Positions 43,996 through 57,300 of a DNA stretch of 64,000 nt are shown piece after piece (the stretch's first letter is position 1; each line of letters begins with the position of its first letter). The translations under genes were made by a program, and so were the position numbers. Below the pieces are notes generated by a model that had not been told where the DNA came from, ran no database searches, and was given only the letters and a program-made list of their open reading frames with translations. Origin of the DNA: Sorghum bicolor (Eukaryota; Streptophyta; Magnoliopsida; Poales; Poaceae); NCBI RefSeq assembly GCF_000003195.3, contig NC_012879.2, positions 34,153,505-34,217,504 on the forward strand. The letters run 5' to 3'.

Positions 43996-46900
43996 TGTAA
44001 CACCCAGTGTTATGGTTGCATTGATCAGGTGCATAGCATGAGCATCATCATCCATTCAAAGCATCCATGATCATCATCTCTCTTGAGCCATGTCATTCTA
44101 TGCAAAAATGTGTTTTAAATTGGTTAAATAGGCTTCCTATGCTTATGTTTGAGTGAACCATGCTTGTGTTTGTACTCAATGCTTTGGTAATTAGTTTATC
44201 TATGCTTGACTTAACCTTGGGAACAATGTTCATGTTGATCACTCCTCCAAAATATGCCTTGAAGACATGTTTGTGCAAATAGGCCCTAGAAACCTCTTTT
44301 GCTTAGGATTTTAAAAAGTGTTTCATAAAATGTTTGCATGTCAAAACTTTCTACAGAAAAGTTGTAGAAAATTTTATAAGGAACAAAAGTTGTTTTATGG
44401 CCATCTCATGAAAAGTTGTAGCAAATTTTATAAGGAACAAAAGTGACCCACAAGGCAGATTTGGGGCTGTTTCCAACACTTAGAAAAATTTCTAAGTCTT
44501 GGAACGAAACCAGTTTGCTCGATCGATTTTGGAAACTCTATATCTCTCAATCCCGGCCGATCTGGCCTTTGCTCTAGTTGACGAAGTTGTAGAACTCGAT
44601 TGGAACACCAACTTTGTCAACTGCATCATCTTCTATCTCGGGCTGGTTTGGGAGTTATCCGTTGCTGAAGTCGCTCTGTCAGTCGGTCGCCGTTTTCTCT
44701 GAATCGAAGCCGAGCTCGCCGTCGTGGATGGCCAGAGCGCCATCTGTCTGCCAGATGTCGCCCGTACGCCGGCGATGGCCCCGCTCGTCAGCTCCCAGCG
44801 CGCATGACGTCCACGGCGACGCCCCGAGCAGAGTGGACGCGTCCACTCTCGCTTTCCTCGCCCTCTCACGCCTGTAAACCGCCCGCAGCGAGCTCACCAT
44901 CGCGAGCTCACTCCGGTGAGCTCGTGTGCGCTCGTCGCTGCGTGTCGGTCCACCAAATTCCACCCACAGCTCCGCCGTGAACCGCTCTCCATTCTCCACC
45001 CTCTAACTCGCCGAGAAACCCACCGGTGAGCCGACATTTCCTTCTTCCCCCAAATCGGGTCGCCGTGACCGTTTTCTCCGGCGAACTCAATGCTGAGCCA
45101 TGTGAAGCCGCTCGTCGTCTCCGGTTAGGTCCTAGAGGTAGCTTAGGTCCTTAGCAAGCTTTTGCGCCACTTGGTGGACGCTCTACCAAGCTCTCCGTCG
45201 CCGGACACGGTGCGCAGCGCCGCCGTGCTTCCGCCGGAGATGGGCGCTCTCGTGGCCAGCGTGTTCCACGAGGATCCAAGCCAAGCCGTTTACCTAGGAA
45301 GCTCCGCCGTAGTTCGTTGGTGCTGTAGAAGGTCTTAGGTCGCGCTCTACCGGCTTGAGGGCTCCGGCGTAACGCCGAGCACCTCCGCCGAGCCGCCATC
45401 GTCGACGGTGAGCCCCTTTCGTATCTCCGCCGTGGGAAAAGTGGGATCAATCAAGTCGCTAGAGTCTGGGGATCACGTTGGTGCCCTTGGTTTGGCCGGA
45501 GACCTCGCCGTCGCGGAGAAATCGCCGGCGAAAGTCGCCTCGGCCGCGAGGAAGAAGAACGTGACAGATGGGACCCACTGTCAGCGTCACTCTCCTTCCC
45601 TCCTTTTCTTTTATTCAAAATCTAGATTTTTGACTTTTTTGCAAAAATCATATCTCCTTGTTTCTTAAAATTGTGAAACAAATTTTGTGGTATTTCTTGA
45701 GATGGCTAGTTTTTAATAAAAATATAAAATAAACCATGTTTTCTGGGAAAATATTTATTAAGGATTTAATCTTGTTATTCATAGATAAATGCATATCTCT
45801 TGTTATACTGCTTAGTTTGCTCTGAAAATTTTATGGTAGCCTCTGCTTGGTATTAGAGTGCTTTGATAAATATTTCATGATTTTTGGAGTACTGCAGTTT
45901 TGATATGTAATTTATGATTGAAATATGGCTTGTTTCTTTAATTAAATCATATAAAATAATTGGTGCTTATGCTGGTGTTCTACTTTGGTAGTAAACATGT
46001 GTATGGTATTCCTAAGATATAAATAATCTGAAATCTGTTGTTTGACACCATATAAGTCATGTTTCTGAATTTATGAAATAAGCACCTAGTTACATGTTAA
46101 TGTATATCTTTAATTTGGTATGTGCATTTGCTCTGAACTTTTTATGGTAATGCTTTGATGCTATCCTTGTGCTTCTGTAATTTTTGTAGATTTTTCTGAG
46201 CACTTTGACTAGTATCTTGTAATTATGCTTCATTCTAGAATTAATTAATAAATGCCTTGTTAAGTAAATGTTTGGAAGTTTCCATCTGGTGTTCTGGTTG
46301 TATTATAATATGCTTGTGGTCATAAGCCATGTGGTTGGCATGGTTTGTGTCTTGGTCATGTCACTAACTAATTAAGTAAAGGGTTAAAGGCTGTTTTGGG
46401 CAGCAAGGAAGTGATTTAACTTTTGCTTAGTGATAACTTGGCTTTCTGTAAAACTTGTCTAAATCAAAGTTGTTATAAACTTATTGAACTAGCTGTGGTT
46501 TAAATTTGAGGTCAATTAGCCTAGTAGTTTAAAAGTTATAACTGTTCCAAGTTAGGTTCCAGAAATAGGTGCTCTCTGTTTTTCTGGGACAGAACCTGGA
46601 ACTTTGTTTAAATGACTGGTTTAATTTATGAATCTGGCTGCCATGTTTAAAGATGAGTTGTAGATAATTTCATAAGCTTTCCAGAATGTCTTCACTCATG
46701 TTTGTTGGACCTGTATATCATTAGTTATGATTTATTTACTGAGTATACTTGTTTTGTGTTGCTTGCTGTTTTAGTATCATGATAGGTTTTGGGCTAAGGT
46801 AACTTATTTACTCGTGTGAGCTTGTATGACTTTTGCTCCGTAAATGAGTGTCCAGTAAGTTACTTATGTTATCAAGCATTCATCTTTAGCATTTGCATCT

Positions 46901-48509
46901 TCTTATCGTTCGAGCATGCAATAGGTGCATCGGACGCGACAGCCTCCTTCGAGCTGCAAGTGAATCCCGACGGTCAAGAGGGCAGCCAAGAGGTGGAGGT
47001 CCAGCAAGCCGGACTCGAAGAGACCGAAGAAGAAGTTGAGTGCCCGAATCACGAGCCGGCGTCGTTCGTGAAAGGCAAGCCCCGGAGCATTCTAAGTCTC
47101 CCTTTATTTTCGAAAGTTCACTTAATATGTTATATCTATTGATGCATTACATATAGGAGTTGTGATGAGACTTTTGCTGCACTTTATTCCATCCTTGTCC
47201 AGATAATTCATCCTACCCTGGTTGTAGAGTTAGGATCGAGTAGCAGCTTAGCCATGCTTTAATCGGTAGAAGTCGGGTGATATCCTGTCACCTGCGCGAT
47301 ATAGGGTGATGTCGGATCACGATGGTATATATGTGCTATCGTGGATGGAACCTGATTGAATTGACTTAAGCCGGGCGGAGTTTTGCAAGTTTGTAGTAAC
47401 TCCGTCTGTGGCAGCTACGGACCGATCGTTGTACGTCCTCTTGTCATGTTGAACGCATGCCTGACACTTAGTTGGCCGGATAACTCGTTCCGACCGCGAA
47501 GCCGAGTAGTATGACTCAGGCCCGAAGACCGGCCAGTATAAAGCGCCCACTACCGGAGGAAGTGCGGTGTGCGGGGGACCATTGGCGTAAGCCCAAAGGC
47601 AGGTGAGTTAAAATTCCTGACCTCCCTGGCAGAGTGATAGCCCTGGGAGTGCGGCGCTGATCGGAGCCGCGATTCCTGAGTTGTACCAAAGGTGACCCGT
47701 TGGCTCTCCGGCAGGGGATGCTTGGGTGAGTGCTAGGAATAACCCTCCAGCTGGATAGGAATTCGATTCGAATCGCCGTCTCTCCCGGTTAGTGAGAACT
47801 TGACAGAGCAGGGGCAAACGTAGCATTCACTAATGAACTTGGTTCATGATAATGATCATAGCAGGAAGAACATATGATGAATTTGATATGGTTATTATTG
47901 ATTGTAATAATCAAGTGATGTGTTGTTGTACAGGTGCTAATCTAGTGGTAGGCTGATGATGAATAAATATGATGCTCTCGAAATAATTTAGTCGTAATTT
48001 AAGCTTTTGGCAAAAGGTGAGTCAACCAGCTCCACTTGATATTTAGCCTTGCATGATCCTTGGTGTCTTTTATGTTTTACTAGACGGGTAAGTCTAGCTG
48101 AGTACATTCTCGTACTCAGGGTTTATTTCCCACCTGTTGCAGATGACATCTTTTATGACGGACTTCGTACCTGTTGCTTTTGGAAGGACGGTGTAGACTC
48201 TGGCAGTAACTCAAACTTATGAACTGAACTTTGGAATGTGCGTGTAACTATTTTGCTTCCGCTACTTCGAACTTGTGTTGTAATAACTTAATGACTCAGA
48301 TGTGGTGCCGCTTCGACGGCAATGAATGACTATGTAACATTCGCTGGGTTTATGTTGAACTATTACGATCTTGGTTTGTTGCGAGTTGGTTTGAAGTCCT
48401 TCGTGATTTCAATTGACTACCGGGATTATATGGACTCAAGTTTGGAAACTTGATTGCTTGGCGATCGTTTTTGCACTTGATCTCTTATAATTTGGTCGGT
48501 TCTGTGACA
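43996..48509 (+). repeat. 3' LTR of chromovirus 1 (4514 bp)
   Basis: Matches 32468-37328 without the Cassandra insertion and with about 67 bases missing after GATGACATCTTTTATGACGG (near 48160). A short internal duplication (GAAAAGTTGTAGCAAATTTT near 44412) is unique to this copy. It contains the same LTR-internal frame as the 5' LTR at 46816-47142. Confidence 0.95.
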
Positions 48510-48682
48510 TTTTTGGTTCCTCTTGCTAAAGTTTAGCTAACTAAATTTATTTTAGCTATTCTAGGGTGACTAATGGAACTAAATTATGTTAACTCTTTTT
48601 AGTCAATGTGTTTGGAACTTTAGCAACTAAAATGACTAAAGTTTAGCTAGCTATAATTTAGCAAGAGAAACCAAATAGGGCC
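48510..48682. mobile_element. Right part of the MITE interrupted by chromovirus 1
   Basis: With 32457-32467 this forms a MITE of about 179 bp whose ends are GGCCTGTTTTTGGTTCCTCTTGCTAAA and, inverted, GGCCCTATTTGGTTTCTCTTGCTAAA (given here as families of phrases over 32457-48530 and 48657-48682). The interior is rich in TTTAGCTA. The retrotransposon landed in its left terminal repeat, so the MITE is older. Confidence 0.75.
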
Positions 48683-48689
48683 ATACTTA

Positions 48690-48850
48690 GGCCTTGTTTA
48701 CTTCTAAAAAATTTTGCAAAATATGAATAGTAGTGTTTTCGTTTATATTTTTCTTAGATTATAGTCTCAGATAATTATATATGATAATTAATATAACCAT
48801 GACTAAGAAAAAGAACAATAAAGACATGTCTCATATATTTATACTATAAA
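48690..48850. mobile_element. One-ended fragment of a GGCCTTGTTTA-type MITE
   Basis: GGCCTTGTTTACTTC followed by AAAAATTTTGCAAAATATGAA resembles the left end of the MITE family at 18907 and 49837. No matching right end was found, so it is probably truncated; the right border is approximate. Confidence 0.45.
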
Positions 48851-49833
48851 TAAGTTCTTAATTGCTTAGTAGATCTCAAAGCTCCTCAGGGATAATGTTT
48901 GCACGTTCATTTTGATTACTTTGTAGAATGTCCACCAAGCATTCTATCCTCAGCGAACGTCCACTCTGTGAATGCCAGATAGTAAGTTAACTTATTAATT
49001 TGCTATACACTATACAAAATTTACATAGAGGATATATATAGTTTATATGCTTACAGGGTGGATAGACAATCTTTTTCCATCCTACTATTTTAAATAACTA
49101 TATACAAAGAAGCGTGGCATTTCCCTGGAGAAGAGCAAGTGTTTATTTGTGTTAGCTAAATGACATAGAATAATATTACTATATAATTTAATTAATAATT
49201 GAGAACATAAATGATGAAGATATTACTACTACATATTATTTGGCCAAGTAAAACATTTGTATCATGGTGTCTAATTTAACCCATTCCGATGCACAAACAA
49301 AGAAGATATTGCTCCATTATTACCTTAATCAAGTTAGGGGAATGAGAGATTAGAGTTAATATTGTCCCTTAATTTTGGGAGATAGATCTTCCTTGGTGGA
49401 ATTTTTCGTGTATTCTTAGTGTAGCTTATAACTGTAGTAGTAGTTTATAGGGTGCATTTAGTTAAGTTCATAACTGATGTATTATATAGTAGTGGAGATT
49501 TGTGGTAAATCTCAGTAACTACACCCGTGCTTTTTTACCTTATACAAATTAGAACTGAGGCTTGATCCCTATGATTTCGTGCTAAATTATGTTTTTATGA
49601 TTTTTTGTATATATATATGATGGTAATCCAACTTGAATACCTCTCATCCAATTTGGTATATGCTGTTGACAACAACGATCCCATGTGGTCAGGATGTTCG
49701 AAAACGAGAAATCAAGTTCTTAGTTTTCTAGGAAGAGAAGAACTGAACTTGGACAATGGATTGGAATTGGGCGGAAATGGTGATATTTAATAGTAAAAAA
49801 CCCCTCTCCAATCATAAATACATACATGTCACT
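48851..49833. other. AT-rich intergenic sequence
   Basis: No gene, RNA or clear element boundary seen. A TATATATATG run lies at about 49609-49620. Confidence 0.5.
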
Positions 49834-49836
49834 TTG

Positions 49837-50062
49837 GGCCTTGTTTAGTTCCGAAAACTTTAACACTTTCGTTTTTATTTGACAAATATTGTTCAATTAT
49901 GGACTAACTAGATTCAAAAGATTCATCTCACGATTTACAGATAAACTGTGCAATTAATTTTTGTTTTCATTTACATTTAGTGCTTCATACACATGCTGCA
50001 AGATTTTGTGTGACAGGAAATCTTAAAAAGTTTTTGGTTTTTAGAATGAACTAAACAAGGCC
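49837..50062. mobile_element. MITE of the GGCCTTGTTTAGTT family (226 bp), TSD TTG
   Basis: Same terminal repeats as 18907-19149 (GGCCTTGTTTAGTT and a matching AACTAAACAAGGCC-like end), flanked by TTG at 49834-49836 and 50063-50065. Internal phrases such as GACTAACTAGATTCAAAAGA and CACGATTTACAG are shared, in the reverse orientation, with the first copy. Confidence 0.85.
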
Positions 50063-50065
50063 TTG

Positions 50066-51576
50066 GTCAGTGGGGCGAAATGCCTACTTGTAGTGACGCA
50101 ATTGTAGAATGACTAGTAGGAAGCGCGCCCCCTGGGCGCGAGTTGTCATGTATTTCTAAGATTATACAGGTAAGCTACACATGTTGCATACAATGGCCAT
50201 GTATATGATTGAGGTCTATTGATGCATACAAAGTTATTAGAGGATGAATACAGTGGCCATCGAGGGCAGAAATAATAGACAAATTCTGGGGCAAAAGATG
50301 CATGTTTAGTTTTAGCACAGTAATAGGAATATAGGATCAGAGAACGGAAACGAACACGGTCATATTGCCTATGGTGTTATATGTACCATACAAAGCCATT
50401 ACACAAGCTTATCGGTATTTTATACATTGCTTCGTCAGTGGCAATTTACAAAAGTTTAGGGGCATTGAAGGTCCACTTTCTAATGACATGGACATATATA
50501 GCTGGCTTTCTTGTTGGCTGCGCTGCCAATTGTGACAAGAAATTGCCGCATCTACATCCTGAGTACCAGCACAGGGAGCAAATAGACTGTTTAGTCTCAT
50601 AAAGAAACAGTTATTGTCTGGATTACCTGTAAGTAGGGGAGTATATTTTTTTGGTCTACTATGTATACACAATGCACACAACAGTGATGCATCACCGGAC
50701 ACAATAGAAGCAAATACTTCTTTATAGACGACATTTTTTTCATTTATACAACGGCCATCCTCGGCTTCTATGAAATGGCTGTCACTACCTGAAACATCCA
50801 AGTATCAATGAGAAAGATGTAGTTGGTAGACTCGGTAATCACCGGCCCAACTTGCCAGCCAATGAATGTAGAGACAAGAACATCTTGATGCAAAAAAAAT
50901 TATAATTTAACAATGAATGGACATACATATCAGAAATATCACTGTAAATTATTTTTTTTCACACATGCATACAAGATTGAACTTAGATATATAACATAGA
51001 CTGTATTGTAAAGATTAACTAGATATAACTAAAATATATTCAATTTTGCTCATGCTCTATGCACCAGACATCTTGGTATGGACAAATGGATCTGCTGCGT
51101 GAGCAGAACTCTGAAATCCAAAAGAAGGTATGCAAGGCTAAAAACTAACAAAGGAAGCTGAACTAAACACGACAGGAGAAGGTAATATTTATGTGGCAAC
51201 TACTGAGCATCCGGACCATCAAGTTCTATTTTTCAAAGCATCAAGTCCTATATTTATGGGAAAGTTGTCAAACAAAAATGTGGCCTGCACGAATATTATC
51301 ACCTGCAAGGGAGGCATGAAGCCTATCCCATCTCATAATTGAAGTGCATGAGTCCAACCAATTTCCCCGGTGATCATGGATACGAAGAATAAGTTGTGAT
51401 GCTAAACCAAAACATAGATGACTTTCCAAGTGTGCAGCCTGCATAGTAAAATAAGAAAGAAAAATCATATTTTTGACATGAATGCAAGTAGTACCAAGTT
51501 GCTGGATTGTTGACCAGTTCTCCATTTTATTTTGTATTTTGAAACATCTTTTCTTTTGAATAACTTACTGATATAT
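50066..51576. other. Intergenic sequence, no supported gene
   Basis: Short frames at 50381-50602 and 50409-50801 lack family motifs, splice partners or codon structure. Nothing else was recognised up to the LTR at 51577. Confidence 0.5.
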
Positions 51577-54350
51577 TGTCACACCCAATTTCAAGGAAGA
51601 AATTGAATGCATAAACTTATGTGCGCCCAGAGATCAATCACACACATAAGTCACAAATTAAATATCATCATCGCAGTGTTTACAACAAACGTAGTTATTA
51701 CATCACAAAGTCTGGTATAAGAGCGGAAATATAAATATGATATTCTAAGATAACTATCTCATGGTCCTCACACAGGGAAGGTCGACTGGTGAAGCACAAG
51801 CCTAATAGTTCTCAGGGTAGTCCTCATAGCCACCACCATGTGTTACCCATCCGGGATTTTTATCCAAAGAAAAGAAATATACAAGCGTGAGTACATCTCG
51901 TACTCTACAAGCATAGCGTGAGGATTTATGAGGCTCAAACAGGCTAAACTAGGTTCACTGCATCAGCTTTTAGTAGGTCAGTGTTTTATCATTAATTATT
52001 ATAGATTAAGCTTAAGCTCCCAAAAATCTCATATAATCAGTTATTAGAACCATAGTAAGTCATTAAGTCACATTAAAGCATAATTATTCATCATCAAGTA
52101 CCATATAGCCATCAGTAACCAGTTATTCTGTGAGTTTTCCGGGCCGCTCGTGACCGTGAGCACGGCTGTTATAACAGTTATACACTCTGCAGAGGTTGTG
52201 CACTTTCCTATGGCACATTTCCATCGCGGCTATACTCATAGAAACAGGGGCAGCCCTACACCCAAAGTGGCAAGCGCCTCTTGCGCCCTTTCGGGTAACC
52301 TCTAACGAGTTAGAAAAGGTCCTATTACTGAGCTAAAGTCAGAGCCATATGACTCTCCCGGTTGCACTGTAAGTCCCAGCTTTTGCCAACAGATAAGTCC
52401 TTACGGAGGGTCTAGGACAACATGACCAACAGTCATTTGTACCATAGCCCTATGTTCCATTTATCATAATCATGTTTAATCAATTAACCATGGTTCCACC
52501 ACTGATTTCAGATCATATATAATTGGAGTTAGAGCACTAGCACTTCTACCCATATGCAATAAAAACCCTTGGGAACAAGGTAATTGTCATCAACATCTAG
52601 GATGTCCTTATAGTTTGCAATATTATACACATGCAGGGTGAAATGCTTAAAAATGAGTAGGACAACAAGGTAAGCCCATGCTATACTTGCCTTGGTTCAC
52701 GTACTCCTGCTGTTCTTGCTGGTCCTGTTGGTCCCCAAAGAGCTCCGGACTCCCGAAAAACTCCTCACCGTCTGGGCTCGATCAAAACATCACAATCATC
52801 ACGCATACCAAGACAAACATGCAAGAGAACAATTCCTAAAGTTAGAACAGTACACCAGCATTAAATAAATTAAATAAAAGTTTTCCAAAATCATCTACGT
52901 GCTGCTACGATCACGTCAACGCGAAATTCACGAAAATCGGAGCTAAAACGACCAAGTTATGACTTTTCGACGATTTCCTATAGGCCAATAATAAATTAAA
53001 CCTAACCCTGAAAATAAAAAGTGGCAAACTACAGAAACAGTAGTACTATCATGTAGAGTATTTAATTACGAATCTAACGCAATTTGAACGGGTCAAATCG
53101 GAGCTATAACGAATATTTTATGGCCAAAACAAGTTCAGTGGCAATTCTGTAGTTTCCCGAAAGCGTATTTTGACCTAACCGACGGATAATACGTTTTCTA
53201 AAAGAGAAAGCGTGTTTCGCTCGAAGGCGCTAAGGACTGCGGCCGAATTTGGAAATCTGGGAGGGGCTCTTTAAGCAAAATTTCCCCCCGAAGGGGTACG
53301 GTGCATCCAGGGCCGTTGATCTGGAATCGGACGCGCGAGATTAGAAAGAAGAAAACAGAGGGGGGGGGGGAAGGAGCGGCGCGCCGGCCGGAGGGGAGGA
53401 AGGGCGCGGCGGGCGCCATGGCCGGCCGGGCCTGAGCTCGCCGACGCGACCCCAACAGAGGCTACGGCGGACCATTTTCTAAACCGAGACCGCTGGGAGA
53501 GAGAGGAGGGCGAGGGGAACGCGTCCCCGGCCTTGGAACGCTCCGGGAAACACCCAAGCTGCTGCGCCATGGCCGGCGGCGAAAAGCTTCTCCGGCGAGC
53601 GCGGCCGGAGTGATTGAAGACTCCGTTTTGCTCGGGAAATGGACGGGGAGAAAGAGGGAAGGGAGAGGAAGCTCACCACGGCGCTAAATCGGAGCGAAAC
53701 CGGCTCTGGAAGGGAGCTTCACGCGGCGGGCGAAGAACTCCGGCGACGGTTTCTGCGCACTCGCGATTGGGAGCAGAGCCGAGGGAAAAGAGGGGGAAAA
53801 TGGGGAGAGGAGGACTCGGGCGCGCGGACTCCCTCCACTTGAAGCCGAGACGCGGGGGGGCGGAGAACGTGGGCGCGGGGAGAGCGGCTTCGACGGTTGC
53901 TGCCGAGAGAGAGGAAATCGGGGTTGGGCGGTTGGAGGTAGGGGGTGGTCCTGACGGGTGGGCCCCACCCGTCAGCCGCCAGGGAGAAAGAGGGGGGAGG
54001 GAGGGGATCGGCTGGGCCAGGCCCAAGAAGGAGAAAGGGGGCGCACGGGTTTTGGGCCAAAATGGCCGAGAGAAGGGGAGGGAAGAGAGAAAAGCTCTTC
54101 CTTTTTATTTTCCAAACAAAATTTTCAAACTCTTTTCCAAATGAGTTTTTGAATTCAAACATCTTTTCTTCAAATCCACTCATCACATAAATAAATGCAC
54201 CAGCATGTATGCAACAAATTATTGGCCTAACTTATATTTAATTTTATTTTCTCCAAATTTATTTATTTTCCTATATTGAAAATGCTCACAAAATTATTTA
54301 ATAAAGCCAAATTCATCTATTTTTAAAAGAGCCAAATTTTGGGTGTTACA
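51577..54350 (-). repeat. 3' LTR of chromovirus 2 (2774 bp)
   Basis: Matches 60658-63590 except for a missing 158-159 bp block at about 52208, where short CTTTC/TTTTC homology borders the deletion. The G-rich part 53350-54110 produces many spurious long frames in both LTRs. Confidence 0.95.
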
Positions 54351-54368
54351 ATTCTACCCCCCTTAAAA
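54351..54368 (-). other. Polypurine tract of chromovirus 2
   Basis: On the minus strand TTTTAAGGGGGGTAGAAT abuts the 3' LTR. It proves orientation. Confidence 0.85.
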
Positions 54369-54397
54369 ATAATCTCGTCCTCGAGATTGGGTGATGC

Positions 54398-57300
54398 TTA
54401 CTCAAACAGATGTGGATACGACTTTCTCAAGTCCTCTTCTCTTTCCCAGGTGGCTTCATCTTCGGTATAACGATTCCATTACACCTTACACATCTTTATA
54501 GTTCTGCTTCTTGTAACTCTATCTGCAGTTTCCAAAATCTTTATCGGATACTCTTCATATGTGAGATCTTCTTTAATGGTCAACTCTTCTATAGGAATCT
54601 GCTCTTCGGGTACCCGCAAACACTTCTTCAACTGAGAAACATGGAATACATCATGTACACCTGACAAACTCTCAGGAAGTTCTAACTGATAGGCTACTTC
54701 TCCATGTCTTGCAAGAATCCTGAAAGGTCTGACGTATCTCGGTGCTAGCTTACCCTTCACATTGAATCTCTTCACACTCCTCATTGGAGATACCTTCAGA
54801 TATACAAAATCACCCTCTTTGAAGCTCAAGTCCCTTCTTCGGGTGTCGGCATAACTTTTCTGCCTCGATTGTGCCACCCTTAGATTGTCCCTAATCATCC
54901 TCACTTGTTCTTCAGCACTTCTTAGGATGTCTGGCCCAAACACCTGTGTTTCACCAGTTTGATTCCAGAATAAATGTGTCCTACACTTGCGACCATACAA
55001 AGCTTCAAATGGTGCCATCTTGAGACTCTTCTGGTAGCTGTTGTTATAGGAAAACTCAGCATACGGCAGACTTTTGTCCCAACTTGTGCCATACTGCAGA
55101 GCACAAGCTCTCAGCATGTCCTCCAAGATTTGATTAATTCTCTCTGTCTGTCCATCAGTCTGGGGATGATAAGCAGAACTGAAGTTCAGCTTAGTTCCCA
55201 TGGATCTATGTACTTTGTGCCAAAAGTGCGACGTAAACTGAGTTCCTCGGTCGGACACGATCTTCTTTGGAACTCCGTGTAAGCACACAATCCTTTCCAT
55301 GTACAACTCGGCTAACCTTGCCCCTTTGTAGTTGGTTTTGACTGGTAAGAAATGTGCAACCTTAGTGAGTCGGTCTACTATTACCCAAATCGAGTCATAC
55401 CCACGTTGAGTACGTGGCAACCCGGTAATAAAGTCCATACCGACTTCTTCCCATTTCCATTCAGGTATCTGCATTGGTTGCAGCAACCCTGCAGGTCGTT
55501 GGTGCTCAGCTTTCACTCTCTGACAGGTGTCACACAAAGCAACATACTCTGCTACATCCCTTTTCAATCCATACCACCAATATCTCTCCTTTAGGTCCAA
55601 ATACATCTTGGTACTCCCAGGGTGTATTGAATAAGTAGAGTCATGCGCCTCACGCAGAATTGTATCTCGGATAGCCTTCACTTCAGACACACATATCCTT
55701 TTCCCAAACCATAGGGTACCATTCTCATCTATCCTGAAGCCTGGTGCCTTTCCAAGCACTACATTATCTGCTATCTCTTTTAATTTCTCATCCTCCAACT
55801 GACTCTTACGTATCTCTTGTTCCAATGTTGGCTCTACCTCTAGACCCATGGTATGATTCACAAAGCCTATGTTGAGGTGTTCTATTTCGGCTCGCAACTC
55901 AGCTGGAATAAATGTCAGCTGAAGTCTGTTGACATAGCTTTTCCTACTAAGTGCATCTGCAACTACATTTGCTTTCCCAGGGTGATCTTGCACTTCCAGG
56001 TCATAATCCTTGATCAACTCCAACCATCGACGTTGCCTCAGATTCAGGTCTGACTGGGTGAAGATATACTTTAGGCTCTTATGGTCTGTGTAAATATCAC
56101 ACTTATGACCAATCAAGTAATGCCTCCAGATTTTTAAGGCATGGACCACTGCGGCTAGCTCCAGATCATGAGTAGGGTAATTCAACTCATGTTTCCTCAG
56201 CTGCCTAGATGCATACGCCACTACTCTTCCTTCTTGCATGAGCACACAACCTAAACCTAAGCAAGAAGCATCACAATAGATGGAGAAGCTCTTGCTTAAG
56301 TCAGGTAAGGTCAACACTGGAGCTGTGGTCAACCTCTTCTTTAACTCCTCAAAGTTAGCCTGGCATTTTTCTGACCAAACAAACTTAGCACTCTTCTCTA
56401 ATAAGGCCGTCGTGGGCTTAGCAAGTTTAGAGAATCCTTCAATGAATCTCCTATAATATCCGGCCAATCCCAGAAAACTACGGATTTCACTCACATTGGT
56501 CGGGGGTTTCCAATTCAACACATCTTGCACCTTGCTGGGGTCCACGGCTATCCCTCCATTGGAGACCACGTGTCCCAGAAAGGAGACCTCCTTTAGCCAA
56601 AACTCACACTTGCTTCTTTTGGCATATAGCTTATGTTCTCTAAGCTTCTGCAAGACTAGCCTCAGATGCTCTGCATGTTCCTCTTTAGTTTTGGAAAAGA
56701 TGAGTATGTCATCAATGAACACCACTACAAACTTATCCAAGAACTCCATGAACACCATGTTCATGAGATACATGAAATATGCGGGTGCATTGGTTAGCCC
56801 AAAAGACATAACTGTGTACTCATACAGGCCATACCTAGTAGTGAAGGCTGTCTTAGGTACATCCGAGGCACGGATTTTCAGTTGATGATAACCGGATCGA
56901 AGGTCTATTTTTGAGAACACACAAGCACCTTTTAACTGATCAAACAGGTCATCAATTCTAGGCAAAGGGTACTTGTTTTTGATGGTTACTTCATTTAGTG
57001 ACCGGTAATCCACACACATTCTCCTGGTACCATCTTTCTTATCGACAAAGATAACGGGTGCTCCCCAAGGTGATGAACTAGGACGAATAAAAACCTTCTC
57101 TAGCAACTCCTTAATTTGCTTCTTAAGTTCCTCTAGTTCATTCACTCCCATTCTATAAGGTCTTTTAGCTATAGGTGCAGTTCTAGGTAAAAGTTCAATA
57201 AGGAATTCGATGTCTCGGTCAGGTGGCATACCTGGCAATTCATCAGGGAACACATCAGGGAAGTCATCCACCACTTGGTTCTCCTCATTGACCTCATCAC

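Larger units (their letters stand above)
32468..48509 (+). mobile_element. Complete Ty3/gypsy chromovirus (Tekay/Del-like), 16.0 kb, TSD TTTTT
   Basis: LTRs at 32468-37328 and 43996-48509 start TGTAACACCC and end CTGTGACA. The 5-bp duplication TTTTT is present on both sides (32463-32467 and 48510-48514). Order: 5' LTR, primer binding site, leader, ORF0, gag-pol with chromodomain, polypurine tract, 3' LTR. The very long LTRs and C-terminal chromodomain fit the Tekay/Del lineage. The two LTRs differ by scattered substitutions (roughly 1-3% by eye), a Cassandra insertion in the 5' copy and a deletion of about 67 bp in the 3' copy. Coding defects make it non-autonomous. Confidence 0.95.

Noticed and set aside
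32457..48682. TA or 8-bp target duplication for the split MITE
   Set aside because: Flanks (ATATAT on the left, ATACTT on the right) do not give an unambiguous duplication, so I assign no superfamily.
50381..50801. Short frames on both strands in the intergenic spacer
   Set aside because: No recognisable similarity or exon borders, and the two overlap in opposite sense.
53198..54190. Several long overlapping frames in the G-rich part of the LTR
   Set aside because: Low-complexity GC-rich LTR sequence gives long frames in several readings; none carries domains, and the copy at 62461-63430 shows frame-breaking G-run length changes.
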